Shown: positions 9,157-17,998, counted from the stretch's first letter. The stretch: 64,000 nt of DNA from Spirosoma foliorum (GCF_014117325.1 NZ_CP059732.1:2803001-2867000); one strand, 5' to 3'. Notes: generated by a model not told the origin, from the sequence alone. Program-made: numbers and translations.

Positions 9157-10257
9157 TTACGGTTTGATAGTAAGCCCCGATTGATCGGCAATCATACTCT
9201 GAATACCCCAGCCGCCAAAGTTTTCAGAAACTGCAATCCAGAGGTCGTTTGGTCCTTTCTTCAGGTCTAGATAAATCGCATCGTAATACCCAACGGTGCC
9301 CAGAAATCGGTAGTCGCGAGATAGAAATTCATCGTGACCAGCATACAACAAACGACTATTAAGGTACACTTTAGCACGGTCGCTGAAGCCGAGGTCTAGC
9401 TTCTTGACTTGTGGTTTATCGGAAACAATTGTGAGTTTGACAAAGACTGTATTGGCTTCCTCGTTGCGTTTGCGAATTCTGGATATATTCAGTTTGCCCG
9501 AGTTCTCAGCGGTTAAGTTGCTCCACGTCAGTCGGCTGGCTACTGCTTGAGGAAGGGTATAGTCGGTTTGCAGCAGCTTTTCGTCGAACGTGCTGGAGAC
9601 CTGCCAGTTCAAGAGCGTCCCCAGTTGCGGAGCGGCTTCGGGTTTGAATTTGCCCGCCATCGGTGGATTATCGGTTTTGGTATACTGAAAATTGGCAAAC
9701 CGAGTCGTAATTGGTGCTCCGTTTTCGAGGCTGATCCGCCCAGCTTTTGGCTCACGTTTTAGCTGATGAATCACCAGCGAGGGTTCCGTCGATTGGCCAA
9801 TGTAGATTTCTGCCTGACTTTCCCGAACGACCAGTTTAATGTGGACCCACTCATTCATAGGGTAGTTCACGGTTGTCGAGTAGCCGTCGCCATAATAAAA
9901 TTGCCAGGAATCCTGCCCATTAAAAATCGGGATGTATTGGATTGCATCGGGATTGCCTACCCGGTGAGGTCGAAGATAAATGTGTTCGAACTCATCTTTG
10001 TCCTGCATCCGAAATCCGAATCCGGGGAAGTCACGATCAGGTGAAAGCGTCATGTCGAACTCGATAATCCCATTTTTAAACGTGTTGTCTTTCAGCGTAA
10101 TCCGCCCATCCGTTAGCCGAATGCCGTCTTTACCCTGAAATGACTCTTTCGTGACTTTTCCTTCGTAAATCCAGGCTGAAGAATCGAAAGGTACCGTAGT
10201 TTGGGCAACTGCCTGACTGCCAATTACGGCTAATAAAGAAATCAGTAATGCTTTCAT
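9157..10257 (-). CDS. secreted LamG/DUF1080-like protein
   Basis: This 366-residue protein has a Sec signal peptide (MKALLISLLAVIGSQAVAQ). Residues about 25-200 read as a concanavalin-like beta-sandwich of the LamG/DUF1080 kind, with a gradual FDMTLSPDRDFPGFGFRMQD strand pattern and a later EWVHIKLVV. The remaining 160 residues are a second beta-rich region ending near a GGWGIQSMIAD segment. The neighbour at 10614 has the same first domain. DUF1080-type proteins often bind or cleave sugars, but no catalytic residues can be assigned. The location is probably periplasmic or extracellular. Confidence 0.75.
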   Translation of the reverse strand: MKALLISLLAVIGSQAVAQTTVPFDSSAWIYEGKVTKESFQGKDGIRLTDGRITLKDNTFKNGIIEFDMTLSPDRDFPGFGFRMQDKDEFEHIYLRPHRVGNPDAIQYIPIFNGQDSWQFYYGDGYSTTVNYPMNEWVHIKLVVRESQAEIYIGQSTEPSLVIHQLKREPKAGRISLENGAPITTRFANFQYTKTDNPPMAGKFKPEAAPQLGTLLNWQVSSTFDEKLLQTDYTLPQAVASRLTWSNLTAENSGKLNISRIRKRNEEANTVFVKLTIVSDKPQVKKLDLGFSDRAKVYLNSRLLYAGHDEFLSRDYRFLGTVGYYDAIYLDLKKGPNDLWIAVSENFGGWGIQSMIADQSGLTIKP

Positions 10258-10297
10258 TGTTGATTATCAATTGATTATTGATTTTTTGTGAATGAGT

Positions 10298-10408
10298 GTG
10301 GTGTCGGTTTCTAAAACCGACACAGGGAGGTTTCTCAAAACCTACTTTTGCCTTCTGACGAGTTTTTAAGAAACCTCGCCGTGGCAGATGCTTACATCTG
10401 ACGCCACA
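10298..10408. repeat. cluster of short inverted repeats
   Basis: Three nested or adjacent hairpins are visible: GTGTCGGTTT with its complement (about 10301-10323), a GAGGTTTCT / AGAAACCTC-type pair around 10328-10378, and GTGGCAGATG with CATCTGACGCCAC (about 10381-10408). The same kinds of arms (GTGTC-GGT and TTAGGTTTCT) reappear at 23302-23375. Together with the next element, the 356-base gap 10258-10613 holds only such repeats. Confidence 0.55.
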
Positions 10409-10433
10409 ATGGAAATCACGAAACGCTATTTAT

Positions 10434-10560
10434 CGTGAATTTTGGAGGATTTACGAATAGAATTATACTAGTTTTTTGTCATCCCGACATTAGGAGGGAT
10501 CTTCGGTAAATAACCAGTTGCCCAAGATCCCTCCTGACGTCGGTATGACAAAAAATAACA
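10434..10560. repeat. dispersed repeat element, copy A (36-bp flank plus hairpin)
   Basis: A 36-base flank at 10434-10469 is identical, in reverse complement, to 15014-15049. It is followed by a hairpin with arms about 10471-10503 and 10524-10556 (TTTTTTGTCATCCCGAC...GGAGGGATCTT) and a 20-base loop containing GTAAATAACCAGTTG. The second copy at 14917-15049 has nearly the same loop. The TCATCCCGAC..GGAGGGATC arm type is, as I recall, widespread in Bacteroidota genomes. Confidence 0.85.
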
Positions 10561-10613
10561 TTATAAATAACTGACAACCAGTTGATAATTTCAGGTTCTA
10601 TCTATTATTCACG

Positions 10614-11261
10614 CTATTTAATTACCGAAGCTTTCGTAACCCTGAAATTGGCAAAATACCCTTCTGGCGTATTACCCAACCAAAGGCCAACCGACCCTTT
10701 TGAACTGCCCCGAGCCAGATTTTTGATCTGGTACACTTGCTTACCGTCGACAAAAACGGTAGCCATCGGCCCTTTTACCTCGACTTTGACGTGAAACCAT
10801 TGCTGAGGTTTACAGATAGGAGCACCCTGATAAACAGCGGCCTGATAGTCGGGCCAGTTGACGAGGCCGTTGTTGATGGGCATGTACTGCATCGCTCCTG
10901 ATTGTCCCGACATGAACGGCCGGAAGTAAAAACACTCGTAACGCGGCTCATTGCCGACTTTGTTAAAATGAAAAAGCAAACCCAGAAAGGAAATCGTCGA
11001 CTTCGGCAGGGGAGTTGCTATATCCAGTTCGATGCTTCCATCCGAAAATATATAGTCATTGAGATAAGCGATGAAAGCTCCTGTTGCGGTCTCTTTCTCG
11101 CGGATGAGTTTAATGGCGGGTTTTCCCAGATAGTTTTCTTTGGTGTATTTACTACTAAAGGTCCATTGTTTGGGCGAAAAGTCGCCGTAATTCTCGACCG
11201 ACTGGGCAGTGGTCTTCAGCGTGACCAAGCTGATAATTGAAGCGAATAACAGGGTTTTCAT
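10614..11261 (-). CDS. secreted LamG/DUF1080-like protein
   Basis: This 215-residue protein begins with a signal peptide (MKTLLFASIISLVTLKTTAQS). The rest is a single beta-sandwich domain resembling the first domain of the protein at 9157: both have the series KENYLGKPAIKL / KESFQGKDGIRL, a YLRPH or YFRPF strand, an AMQYMPI or AIQYIPI strand and a WFHVKVEV or WVHIKLVV strand. It lies 12 bases after the hydrolase gene on the same strand, so the two are probably co-transcribed. Its role is unknown. Binding to an exported carbohydrate or polymer is a family-level guess. Confidence 0.75.
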   Translation of the reverse strand: MKTLLFASIISLVTLKTTAQSVENYGDFSPKQWTFSSKYTKENYLGKPAIKLIREKETATGAFIAYLNDYIFSDGSIELDIATPLPKSTISFLGLLFHFNKVGNEPRYECFYFRPFMSGQSGAMQYMPINNGLVNWPDYQAAVYQGAPICKPQQWFHVKVEVKGPMATVFVDGKQVYQIKNLARGSSKGSVGLWLGNTPEGYFANFRVTKASVIK

Positions 11262-11273
11262 GCGTAAAAGGGT

Positions 11274-12113
11274 TTATTTGATAAAGGGAACGATGGCTTC
11301 CCAAACCGCCGGGAAGTTGCAATAGAGGATAACATGCCCACAGCCGGGAATTATGGACAGCGTGCCATGTTGAAACAGATGAGCCGTTTCGACAACTTTT
11401 TCGGTTTTGAAATACAGGTCTTTATCACCCGCCATGACCAGAACTGGACAGTTGACTTGCCGCAATGCATCGTCCGTTATGAAGGTGGGTTGATTCCACA
11501 GAACATCCAGTTTGTCCAGAAATTCGCTCCATAGCTCCGGGTTGGGCATAATTGCTTTTCTACCTTTTACGAAGTCGGGCGCCATTTTGTCGAGCCGCTC
11601 GGCCGTCATTTTTCCTTCTGCCTCGTTGCTCAACACCCGATCCGTAGGGCGCCGGGGTGAGCCAATTGCGATGAATTTTCGAACCAGTTCAGGGTGAGTA
11701 GTAGTCAGGTTATAACCCGTTATGCCGCCATCGCTGAACCCCAGCACCAATACACTGTCTTGCGTTATACTTCTGATAACGGCATACGCATCGTTGGCGA
11801 GCTGCTGATACGAAAAGACCTTGGTCCCGATCTCCGATTTGCCGTGCCCTCGTGTGCCGATGGCAATAACCTGGTGCGTTTGGGCTAGTTTAGGAATTAG
11901 AAACTCGTATTCGTTGATATAACCGAACAACCCGCCATGCAGGAGCACAATAGGTTTACCTTTTCCATAAAGCTCATAGTAGATTTTAGCATCGCCAACG
12001 TTGTAGTAATGGCCAGCCAGCGGATTGTTGCCATAAGGAACATTGGGTTGTGCATGAACGAAGTGAGTCAGAATCAGGAGTAAAAAAGCTGGAATAGCTG
12101 ACCGTTTTTTCAT
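11274..12113 (-). CDS. secreted alpha/beta hydrolase
   Basis: This is a 279-residue hydrolase. ATG 12113 gives a clean signal peptide (MKKRSAIPAFLLLILTHFVHAQ). An ATG at 12158 would add 15 residues that hide it. The fold is alpha/beta hydrolase: oxyanion segment IVLLHGGLFG, nucleophile elbow LGFSDGG (serine), acid in VMAGDKDLYF and histidine in IPGCGHVILY. The substrate is probably an ester or lactone in the periplasm, not determinable here. It is first in a likely minus-strand unit with the two LamG-like proteins and is divergent from the putative membrane regulator at 12250. Confidence 0.88.
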   Translation of the reverse strand: MKKRSAIPAFLLLILTHFVHAQPNVPYGNNPLAGHYYNVGDAKIYYELYGKGKPIVLLHGGLFGYINEYEFLIPKLAQTHQVIAIGTRGHGKSEIGTKVFSYQQLANDAYAVIRSITQDSVLVLGFSDGGITGYNLTTTHPELVRKFIAIGSPRRPTDRVLSNEAEGKMTAERLDKMAPDFVKGRKAIMPNPELWSEFLDKLDVLWNQPTFITDDALRQVNCPVLVMAGDKDLYFKTEKVVETAHLFQHGTLSIIPGCGHVILYCNFPAVWEAIVPFIK

Positions 12114-12134
12114 TGTTTGTTTGAGTACATTTGG

Positions 12135-12180
12135 TTGATCGATCGCGAACAGAAACAAACTTGCGAAGTCGATCGATCAA
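12135..12180. promoter_or_regulatory. inverted repeat in divergent promoter region, possible operator
   Basis: TTGATCGATCG (12135-12145) and its complement CGATCGATCAA (12170-12180) flank 24 bases between the divergent hydrolase and HTH-membrane protein genes. The position would suit a regulator acting on both directions. It may equally be another member of the general intergenic inverted-repeat set. Confidence 0.35.
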
Positions 12181-12249
12181 GGACTATTCAACCGTGTTCA
12201 ATTTCTGTTCAAGTTTATACAAGCAGCTAACTGGCTGACGGATAGGTTT

Positions 12250-13629
12250 ATGATTGCTCAACAGGAAGATAAAGAACTCGCCCGCTGTCGTCGGTTAATT
12301 GAGGAGAAAATAGGCTGGGGGAGAAGCGACAACTGGTCAACTCAGGACTTTGAGCGATTGGGTGAACTGATTGCCGATGAAACGGGGATCTCGCTCAGCG
12401 TGACAACACTCAAGCGGGTGTGGGGGCGTGTGCGGTACGATTCGGCACCCACTGCCACGACCCTTAATGCGCTGGTTCAGTTTATCAACTATGAGAGTTG
12501 GTCGCGTTTTAAAGACGTTTCGATCCATGACGCACCACAGGATGCACAGGTATTTCAGCCGCCTGTTAGCCTGACCGAACATATTGATGAACGGGTAACG
12601 ACAGCCTCTAAATCAGCAGACAAAACACGTCGTTTATCGGGTAAAGGGTGGTGGATTGGCGCGGGATTGCTTGTTGGTTTACTGAGTGTTCTCGCGTTTT
12701 TTCTGAAAGATGCTACTCCTAAACCGCTCTCCCCCAAAGACTTTTCATTCAGTAGTCAACCAGTGGCGAAAGGGCTTCCCAATTCAGTCGTTTTTCATTA
12801 CAATGCCACCGCTTCGCCCACCGATTCGGTGTTTATTCAGCAATCGTGGGACCCTAGCCGACGCGACCTGGTACCTAAAAACGGCCACGAATACACGTCA
12901 ATTTATTACTCACCCGGCTACTATCGGGCCAAGCTGGTGATTGGCAAGCAGATTGTGAAGCAACACAACCTGTTGATTCCATCGGATGGCTGGCACGTGG
13001 CTGTTTTTTGGACACCGGTTCCAATCTATTTTAAACCCGATGACGTGACTCGAAAAGGAGTCCTGGGTTTGTCGGTTGAGGATATGAAGAAACGTAATAT
13101 TCCGGTGCAACCTCAGCCTCCAACGGTACTTTACCGGTATGTGCGGGAGTTTGAACAGCTTAATGCCAAAAATTTTGTATTCGAGACGCGGGTCAGAAAT
13201 GATTTTGAAAAAGGCTCCTCGGCTTGTCAGTATATACGGATAATGGTTCTGTGTAAGAACCAATATTTCTCCATTCCATTGTCGGCAAAAGGCTGCATTG
13301 GTAATCTGAATCTGTACTTGGCTGGTCATGAGGCAGAAGCCAAGACGACCGATTTATCTAATTTCGGAGCTGATTTGTCGAAATGGGTAGACGTTCGGTG
13401 TGAAGTCAGAAACAAGCGTGTACAGCTCTTTGTGGGTGATAAAAAAGCCTATGAAGCTATAGCGCCTAATGCCTTTACCGATGTTGTAGGCGTCAGCTAC
13501 GAATTTGAAGGCACCGGCTCCGTTGATTATGTTCGTTTTAAGCGATTGGACGGAACGATGGCTTTTGAAGATAATTTTGATTCATCAAAGGATTTAAACA
13601 CAGGGGCACAGGGGAATAAACAGCGCTGA
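12250..13629 (+). CDS. putative membrane-anchored regulator: HTH-like domain, TM helix, LamG-like domain
   Basis: This is a 459-residue protein. Residues 5-85 have the pattern FERLGELIADETG-x-SLSVTTLKRVWG...TLNALVQFINYESW, an N-terminal domain I have seen in Bacteroidota proteins and read as HTH-like. One membrane helix lies near 135-152 (WWIGAGLLVGLLSVLAFF). About 300 residues on the far side of the membrane end in a beta-sandwich resembling the LamG-like proteins encoded next door (VFETRVRNDF, SKWVDVRCEVRNKRVQLFVG). The layout recalls ToxR/CadC one-component regulators. DNA binding and control of the divergent operon are inference. Confidence 0.7.
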   Translation: MIAQQEDKELARCRRLIEEKIGWGRSDNWSTQDFERLGELIADETGISLSVTTLKRVWGRVRYDSAPTATTLNALVQFINYESWSRFKDVSIHDAPQDAQVFQPPVSLTEHIDERVTTASKSADKTRRLSGKGWWIGAGLLVGLLSVLAFFLKDATPKPLSPKDFSFSSQPVAKGLPNSVVFHYNATASPTDSVFIQQSWDPSRRDLVPKNGHEYTSIYYSPGYYRAKLVIGKQIVKQHNLLIPSDGWHVAVFWTPVPIYFKPDDVTRKGVLGLSVEDMKKRNIPVQPQPPTVLYRYVREFEQLNAKNFVFETRVRNDFEKGSSACQYIRIMVLCKNQYFSIPLSAKGCIGNLNLYLAGHEAEAKTTDLSNFGADLSKWVDVRCEVRNKRVQLFVGDKKAYEAIAPNAFTDVVGVSYEFEGTGSVDYVRFKRLDGTMAFEDNFDSSKDLNTGAQGNKQR

Positions 13630-13631
13630 TG

Positions 13632-13742
13632 GCGCGAACGTCTACGTTCGTGCCGACTATTCTCCGGCCTCTGGCTTGAGTAGTGAATGCATAAGTCGGC
13701 CAGAGGCCGGAGAATAATCAGCACGAACGTAGACGTTCGCGC
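13632..13742. repeat. long composite inverted repeat, 44-bp arms
   Basis: The arms at 13632-13675 and 13699-13742 match at 42 of 44 positions with a 23-base loop. The outer part reads GCGCGAACGTCTACGTTCG and the inner part CTCCGGCCTCTGGC. The inner part recurs in the inverted repeat at 32518-32675 while the outer part does not. It starts two bases after a stop codon. There is no T-run. Confidence 0.9.
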
Positions 13743-13772
13743 TATCCTAAACCATCATAACTGCGTTATAAA

Positions 13773-14747
13773 ATGAAAGCCATTCTCTGCCGCTCGTACG
13801 GCCTGCCTGATACCCTTACGCTGGAAGACATCCCTTCGCCTGTGCCCGGCCCCGGCGAAGTGTTGATCGAAACCAAAGCCTGTAGCCTGAATTTCCCAGA
13901 TACCCTGACGATACGTAATATGTATCAGTTCAAACCCCCGCTGCCGTTTTCGCCGGGGAGCGAGTCGTCGGGAATTGTGAAGCAGGTGGGCGAAGGCGTC
14001 AAACACGTCAAACCTGGCGACCGCGTTTTTACTTTCGGCTCGCACGGTGGACTAGCCGAAGAGCGCATTTCGGACGCCCGAACGACAATTCCTCTTCCCG
14101 ATGGCATGGACTTCATTACGGGGGCCTCGACTATGTATGCCTATGGTACCTCGTACCATGCGCTGAAAGATCGCGGGCAACTCCAGCCAGGAGAAACGCT
14201 TTTAGTGTTGGGCGCTGCTGGGGGCGTTGGGTTGGCTGCAGTAGAATTAGGGGATATGATGGGGGCCACGGTTATCGCGGCAGCGTCGTCCGACGAAAAA
14301 CTGGCGGTCTGCAATGAGAAAGGAGCGACCTACATGATTAACTACTCCAAAGAAGACCTTCGCGAACGGATTAAAGACATCACGCAGGGAAAAGGCGTCG
14401 ATGTGATTTATGATCCTGTGGGCGACAAGTGGGCTGAACCCGCCATCCGGTCATTGGCCTGGCGTGGACGGTATTTGGTTGTCGGTTTTGCAGGTGGTGA
14501 AATTCCCCGAATTCCCCTGAATCTGGCTTTGCTGAAAGGAAGCTCGCTGGTGGGCGTTTTCTGGGGGATGTTCACGCAGAAAGAGGCCGCTTTGAGTCGT
14601 CAAAACATGCAGGACATCGCCACCTGGGCCATGGAGGGCAAAATCTCGCCATATATCTCCCGGCACTATTCATTGGCCGAAGCTCCGAAGGCGTTGGCTG
14701 ATATGATGGAACGAAAGGTGATTGGCAAAGCCGTTGTTGTCCTCTAA
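13773..14747 (+). CDS. NADPH:quinone oxidoreductase family protein (zinc-free MDR)
   Basis: This is a 324-residue cytoplasmic medium-chain dehydrogenase. The N-terminal GroES-like domain (PVPGPGEVLIETKACSLNFPD, PGSESSGIV) lacks the catalytic and structural zinc cysteines. The nucleotide-binding motif LVLGAAGGVGLAAVELG lies near residue 147. It follows the QOR/p53-inducible PIG3-like pattern, which reduces quinones or enoyl substrates with NADPH. It stands alone between two large inverted repeats, so its context gives no pathway. Confidence 0.92.
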   Translation: MKAILCRSYGLPDTLTLEDIPSPVPGPGEVLIETKACSLNFPDTLTIRNMYQFKPPLPFSPGSESSGIVKQVGEGVKHVKPGDRVFTFGSHGGLAEERISDARTTIPLPDGMDFITGASTMYAYGTSYHALKDRGQLQPGETLLVLGAAGGVGLAAVELGDMMGATVIAAASSDEKLAVCNEKGATYMINYSKEDLRERIKDITQGKGVDVIYDPVGDKWAEPAIRSLAWRGRYLVVGFAGGEIPRIPLNLALLKGSSLVGVFWGMFTQKEAALSRQNMQDIATWAMEGKISPYISRHYSLAEAPKALADMMERKVIGKAVVVL

Positions 14748-14916
14748 AACATTCTCTAGTTTGCTCATGTTCAATAGAACGCTGATTTTATGATCAGTTA
14801 TGATTTAATCGCTTCGCGTTTTTTGTCCTTTAAGAAAAGTTTAAAAACAACTTTCATAACTAATCATAACGTGAATAATGGATTGATTCTGAAATTATTA
14901 ACTGATTTCCAGGTAT

Positions 14917-15049
14917 TTATACTGTATTTTCTGTCATCCCGACGTCAGGAGGGATCTTTTGTAAATAACCAGTTGCCGAAGATCCCTCCTGACGTCGGGA
15001 TGACAGAAAATACAGTATAATTCTATTCGTAAATCCTCCAAAATTCACG
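14917..15049. repeat. dispersed repeat element, copy B (perfect 42-bp hairpin plus 36-bp flank)
   Basis: The arms 14917-14958 and 14979-15020 are identical over all 42 bases. The 20-base loop shares AAATAACCAGTTGCC with copy A at 10434-10560. The flank 15014-15049 is the exact complement of the copy A flank, so the two copies face each other about 4.4 kb apart. The rest of the 365-base gap (14748-15112) shows nothing else I can name. Confidence 0.9.
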
Positions 15050-15112
15050 TTAATCATAAAAATCAGTCCGGGCCGCCGTCGCGGGTCTACGATAATTTCC
15101 TGTTTTTAGCGC

Positions 15113-16192
15113 ATGGGTAAAGTTTTACGGGGCAACTGGTTACTGCTTATCCTGCTGATCGGGAGTCACTTCGATGGTTATGGGCAGGGGCTTAGCTTTC
15201 TGGGAATTCCGCTGGATACCCTACTGAAAACCAAGATACCCCGAGTCGATCGTAATTATATAACAACCTACTACAGACAGCTTCATCTCTATGGAGTCAG
15301 TGATCGACAGGATTACACCTTGCGAGTGGTTGGGTCGCCTACTACATTAGTTTATAGGCCCAATTTAGCCTGGACGCTTGGGCCGGGAATCAACTACAAA
15401 TGGTTCGGAACGGAAATAACGGTTAAACTCCCCCTCTTCGGTTACAACAATGATCTGCGAGGAAAAACAAAGCCGTTTGGGCTGACCATCAACTTAAACA
15501 ATCGACGCTTCTGGTTATCGACCCAGTATCAGTTTTATCGGGGTTTTTATATCAGCAATCCCGACATCCTACAGTCGAACTGGTTTGATCATCATTCGTC
15601 TTATCCGTATCGCGACGACCTTCGGAGTCAGACCGTTTCGAGTCGATTGTTATACCAGTTCAATCCGCTCCAGCTCTCTACACCGGCAACGCTACTCCAG
15701 CGGGAAGAACAACGGAAAAGGGCAGGCTCCTGGAACGTCGGAGCCTCATTGACCTACCAGCTCATTCGGGCCGACTCATCAGTAGTGCCCACTTCACTGA
15801 AAGATGATTTTCGGCCGGAAGCTCGTTTGCTGAACCTGAAATCGCTGACTGCTGGTATCGATCTGGGTTATAGCCAGACCATCGTTTTTCGGAAACATTA
15901 CTTTGTCAGCGCTACCGTACGACCGGGCTTGACGGTTATGATCCAACAAACCAGTAACGAGCTAACGGGTATTGAAAGTCGAGTACAATTGGGATGGGAG
16001 GGAATCGCATCCGCAACTATTGGCTATAGTTCGAGCAGCTTTTATGGCGGTTTATATGGATCAACGATGTTGATGAATCGTACATTTTCGTCGGGATTGA
16101 TCAACACCAATATGGGCTATCTACGGCTGGTTTTTGGCAAGCGAATCCGCTATCAGCCCAAAGGTATAATCAAGCAGGTTCCGGGTTTGTAA
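15113..16192 (+). CDS. DUF4421-like outer-membrane protein
   Basis: This 359-residue protein has a signal peptide ending near GYGQ. It then alternates short aromatic-ended beta strands (TTLVYRPNLAWTLGPGINYKW, FYISNPDILQ, ending LRLVFGKR). The YRPN...GIGYKW pattern and the SYITTY-like start fit DUF4421, a Bacteroidota beta-barrel family of unknown function. It probably sits in the outer membrane. It converges on the T9SS cargo gene with a 69-base gap. No partner is obvious. Confidence 0.65.
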   Translation: MGKVLRGNWLLLILLIGSHFDGYGQGLSFLGIPLDTLLKTKIPRVDRNYITTYYRQLHLYGVSDRQDYTLRVVGSPTTLVYRPNLAWTLGPGINYKWFGTEITVKLPLFGYNNDLRGKTKPFGLTINLNNRRFWLSTQYQFYRGFYISNPDILQSNWFDHHSSYPYRDDLRSQTVSSRLLYQFNPLQLSTPATLLQREEQRKRAGSWNVGASLTYQLIRADSSVVPTSLKDDFRPEARLLNLKSLTAGIDLGYSQTIVFRKHYFVSATVRPGLTVMIQQTSNELTGIESRVQLGWEGIASATIGYSSSSFYGGLYGSTMLMNRTFSSGLINTNMGYLRLVFGKRIRYQPKGIIKQVPGL

Positions 16193-16261
16193 CCGTTACA
16201 TCTTTGTTGCGATTAAATGAATTTAGAGACCCTATTATCATGCTTGTCTTGTCATTCTTCC

Positions 16262-17998
16262 TTATTTAACAAGTCGATACACCTGTCGAGTTGCCCCGTT
16301 CTGTAGCCGTAACCAATAAGTGCCCGGAGCACTTGAGGGCAAGCTCAACTCACTCAGCGTACCCGCCTGCTCCACCGAGTGGATGATCTTGCCACTGCCG
16401 TCGATGAGTTCATAGCGCTCGAAGGCCTGGGGTGGCTCTAACCGGAGCACACCATTGCTGGGGGCAGGATTGGGAAACAGAACCGGAGTTTGGTCGTTGG
16501 AACGAATGGCGATGATGGCACTCAGGGTTTTTGTGCCGTCGAAGTCGGTTTGCACAAATCGGTAGTAGCTCAGTGCGGGCAGGGGGGCTGTATCCAGAAA
16601 GGAGTAGGTCAGGGGCTGGTGGGCGTTGCCACTTGTGGCTTGTGAAGCAACTTCCCCGATGGCTTCCAGGCTGGTGGGGTTAGCCCCTCGGAGGATAGTG
16701 AATCCGGCGTTGTCGATTTCCTGAGCGGTTTTCCACTCAATCAGGTTGCCGAGTGGGGTGTTTCGGCCATTGAAGTAGAGCAGGTTTACCGAGAGGGGAT
16801 TTTTGATTGGACTGACCAGGGCAGACGCGGTGACCGAGCAGGCTCCGGTAGTGGCCGTCACGGAGTAGGTGCCAGGGGCAGTCGTGGAGATGGTGGGGGT
16901 AGTCTCCCCGTTGCTCCAGGTGTAGGAAGTGGCCCCGGCAGTCGCGGTGAGGGTGGCACTTTGTCCCTGAGTAATGCTGAGGCTGGGGGTAGCGGTGATG
17001 GCGGTGGTCAGGCTGCTGGTCATTACCCGGTTTCCAGTGCCTGTTGCGGCCACTGCTACAAACTGACAATTGCCATAAGTGACCGATCTCCACTCATTAT
17101 TGACAGCAGAAGATTGACTGGTCCATGTGATACCATCGGGAGAAGTCATTACCCGGTTGCCAGTACCACTATCAGCCACGGCCACAAACAGACCATTGCC
17201 ATAGGTGATCGAACTCCAGTTATTATTGGCGGCCGAGGATCGGCTAGTCCAGGTGATGCCATCGGGGGAAGTCATTACCCGGTTGCCAGTACCCGAACTG
17301 GCCACGGCCACAAACAGGCCATTGCCGTAGGTCACCGATCTCCATTGATTATCGGCGGCCGAGGATCGGCTGGTCCATGTAATACCATCGGGGGATGTCA
17401 TCACCCGGTTGCCAGTGCCAGAATTGCCCACCGCTACAAATAGGCCATTGCCATAGGTGATTGAAAGCCAAAGATTATCGGCGGCTGAAGTTCGACTGGT
17501 CCATGTAATTCCATCGGGAGAGGTCATTATCCGGTTGCCAGTGCCACTCTCAGCCACCGCCACAAATAACCCATTGCCGTAGGTGATTGAAGCCCAGTAA
17601 TTATTGGTCGCTGACGTTCGGCTGGTCCAGGTGATGCCATCGGGGGAGGTCATCACCCGGTTGCCACTGCCATCACTCGACACAGCTACAAATAACCCAT
17701 TCCCATAGGTGATTTCACTCCAGCTATTATCGGTCGCTGGAGTCCGGCTAGTCCAGGTGATGCCATCGGGAGAGGTCATCACCCGGTTGCCAGTACCACT
17801 ACCTGCCACTGCCACAAACAGACCATTACCATAGGTAATTGAAAACCATTGGTTATCAGCGGCTGAGGCTTGGCTAGTCCAGGTAGTACCCTGGGCCAAT
17901 GCTGTCTGGCGAAACAGCGTCAATAACAGCCCCAGCAGAAGAACCAGGGTGCGAAGTGGGCCGCTGGTGACAGAGCGACGGTCAGTTAGGGTATTCAT
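16262..17998 (-). CDS. secreted T9SS cargo with seven 42-residue repeats
   Basis: The protein has about 578 residues from ATG 17998; ATG 18022 would add eight. A signal peptide ends near TALAQ. Seven near-identical 42-residue repeats follow, encoded at 17015-17884, each carrying ITYGNGLFVAV..GTGNRVMTSPDGITWTS. Seven such units would close a seven-bladed beta-propeller. Next come an Ig-like or PKD-like stretch (QGQSATLTATAG, YTWSNGETTP) and a C-terminal type IX sorting domain (VLFPNPAPSNG...GTYWLRL...VYRLVK). It is therefore probably exported across the outer membrane by PorSS. The ligand is unknown. Confidence 0.9.
   Translation of the reverse strand: MNTLTDRRSVTSGPLRTLVLLLGLLLTLFRQTALAQGTTWTSQASAADNQWFSITYGNGLFVAVAGSGTGNRVMTSPDGITWTSRTPATDNSWSEITYGNGLFVAVSSDGSGNRVMTSPDGITWTSRTSATNNYWASITYGNGLFVAVAESGTGNRIMTSPDGITWTSRTSAADNLWLSITYGNGLFVAVGNSGTGNRVMTSPDGITWTSRSSAADNQWRSVTYGNGLFVAVASSGTGNRVMTSPDGITWTSRSSAANNNWSSITYGNGLFVAVADSGTGNRVMTSPDGITWTSQSSAVNNEWRSVTYGNCQFVAVAATGTGNRVMTSSLTTAITATPSLSITQGQSATLTATAGATSYTWSNGETTPTISTTAPGTYSVTATTGACSVTASALVSPIKNPLSVNLLYFNGRNTPLGNLIEWKTAQEIDNAGFTILRGANPTSLEAIGEVASQATSGNAHQPLTYSFLDTAPLPALSYYRFVQTDFDGTKTLSAIIAIRSNDQTPVLFPNPAPSNGVLRLEPPQAFERYELIDGSGKIIHSVEQAGTLSELSLPSSAPGTYWLRLQNGATRQVYRLVK
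17015..17884 (-). repeat. tandem 126-bp coding repeats (seven units)
   Basis: These seven in-frame 126-bp units code the propeller-like part of the T9SS cargo. The GNGLFVAV and GNRVMTSPDGITWTS segments are almost invariant and the residues just after TSP..TWTS vary, as expected for recent internal duplication or recombination between units. The last unit is degraded (GNCQFVAV, ending at MTS). Confidence 0.92.

Noticed and set aside
16961..17443. 160-codon plus-strand frame opposite the T9SS cargo
   Set aside because: It is the antisense reading of the tandem repeats.
17015..17884. Regular tandem repeats that could suggest a CRISPR array
   Set aside because: The units are 126 bp, in frame, encode a protein with conserved residues and have no separate short repeat plus spacer structure.
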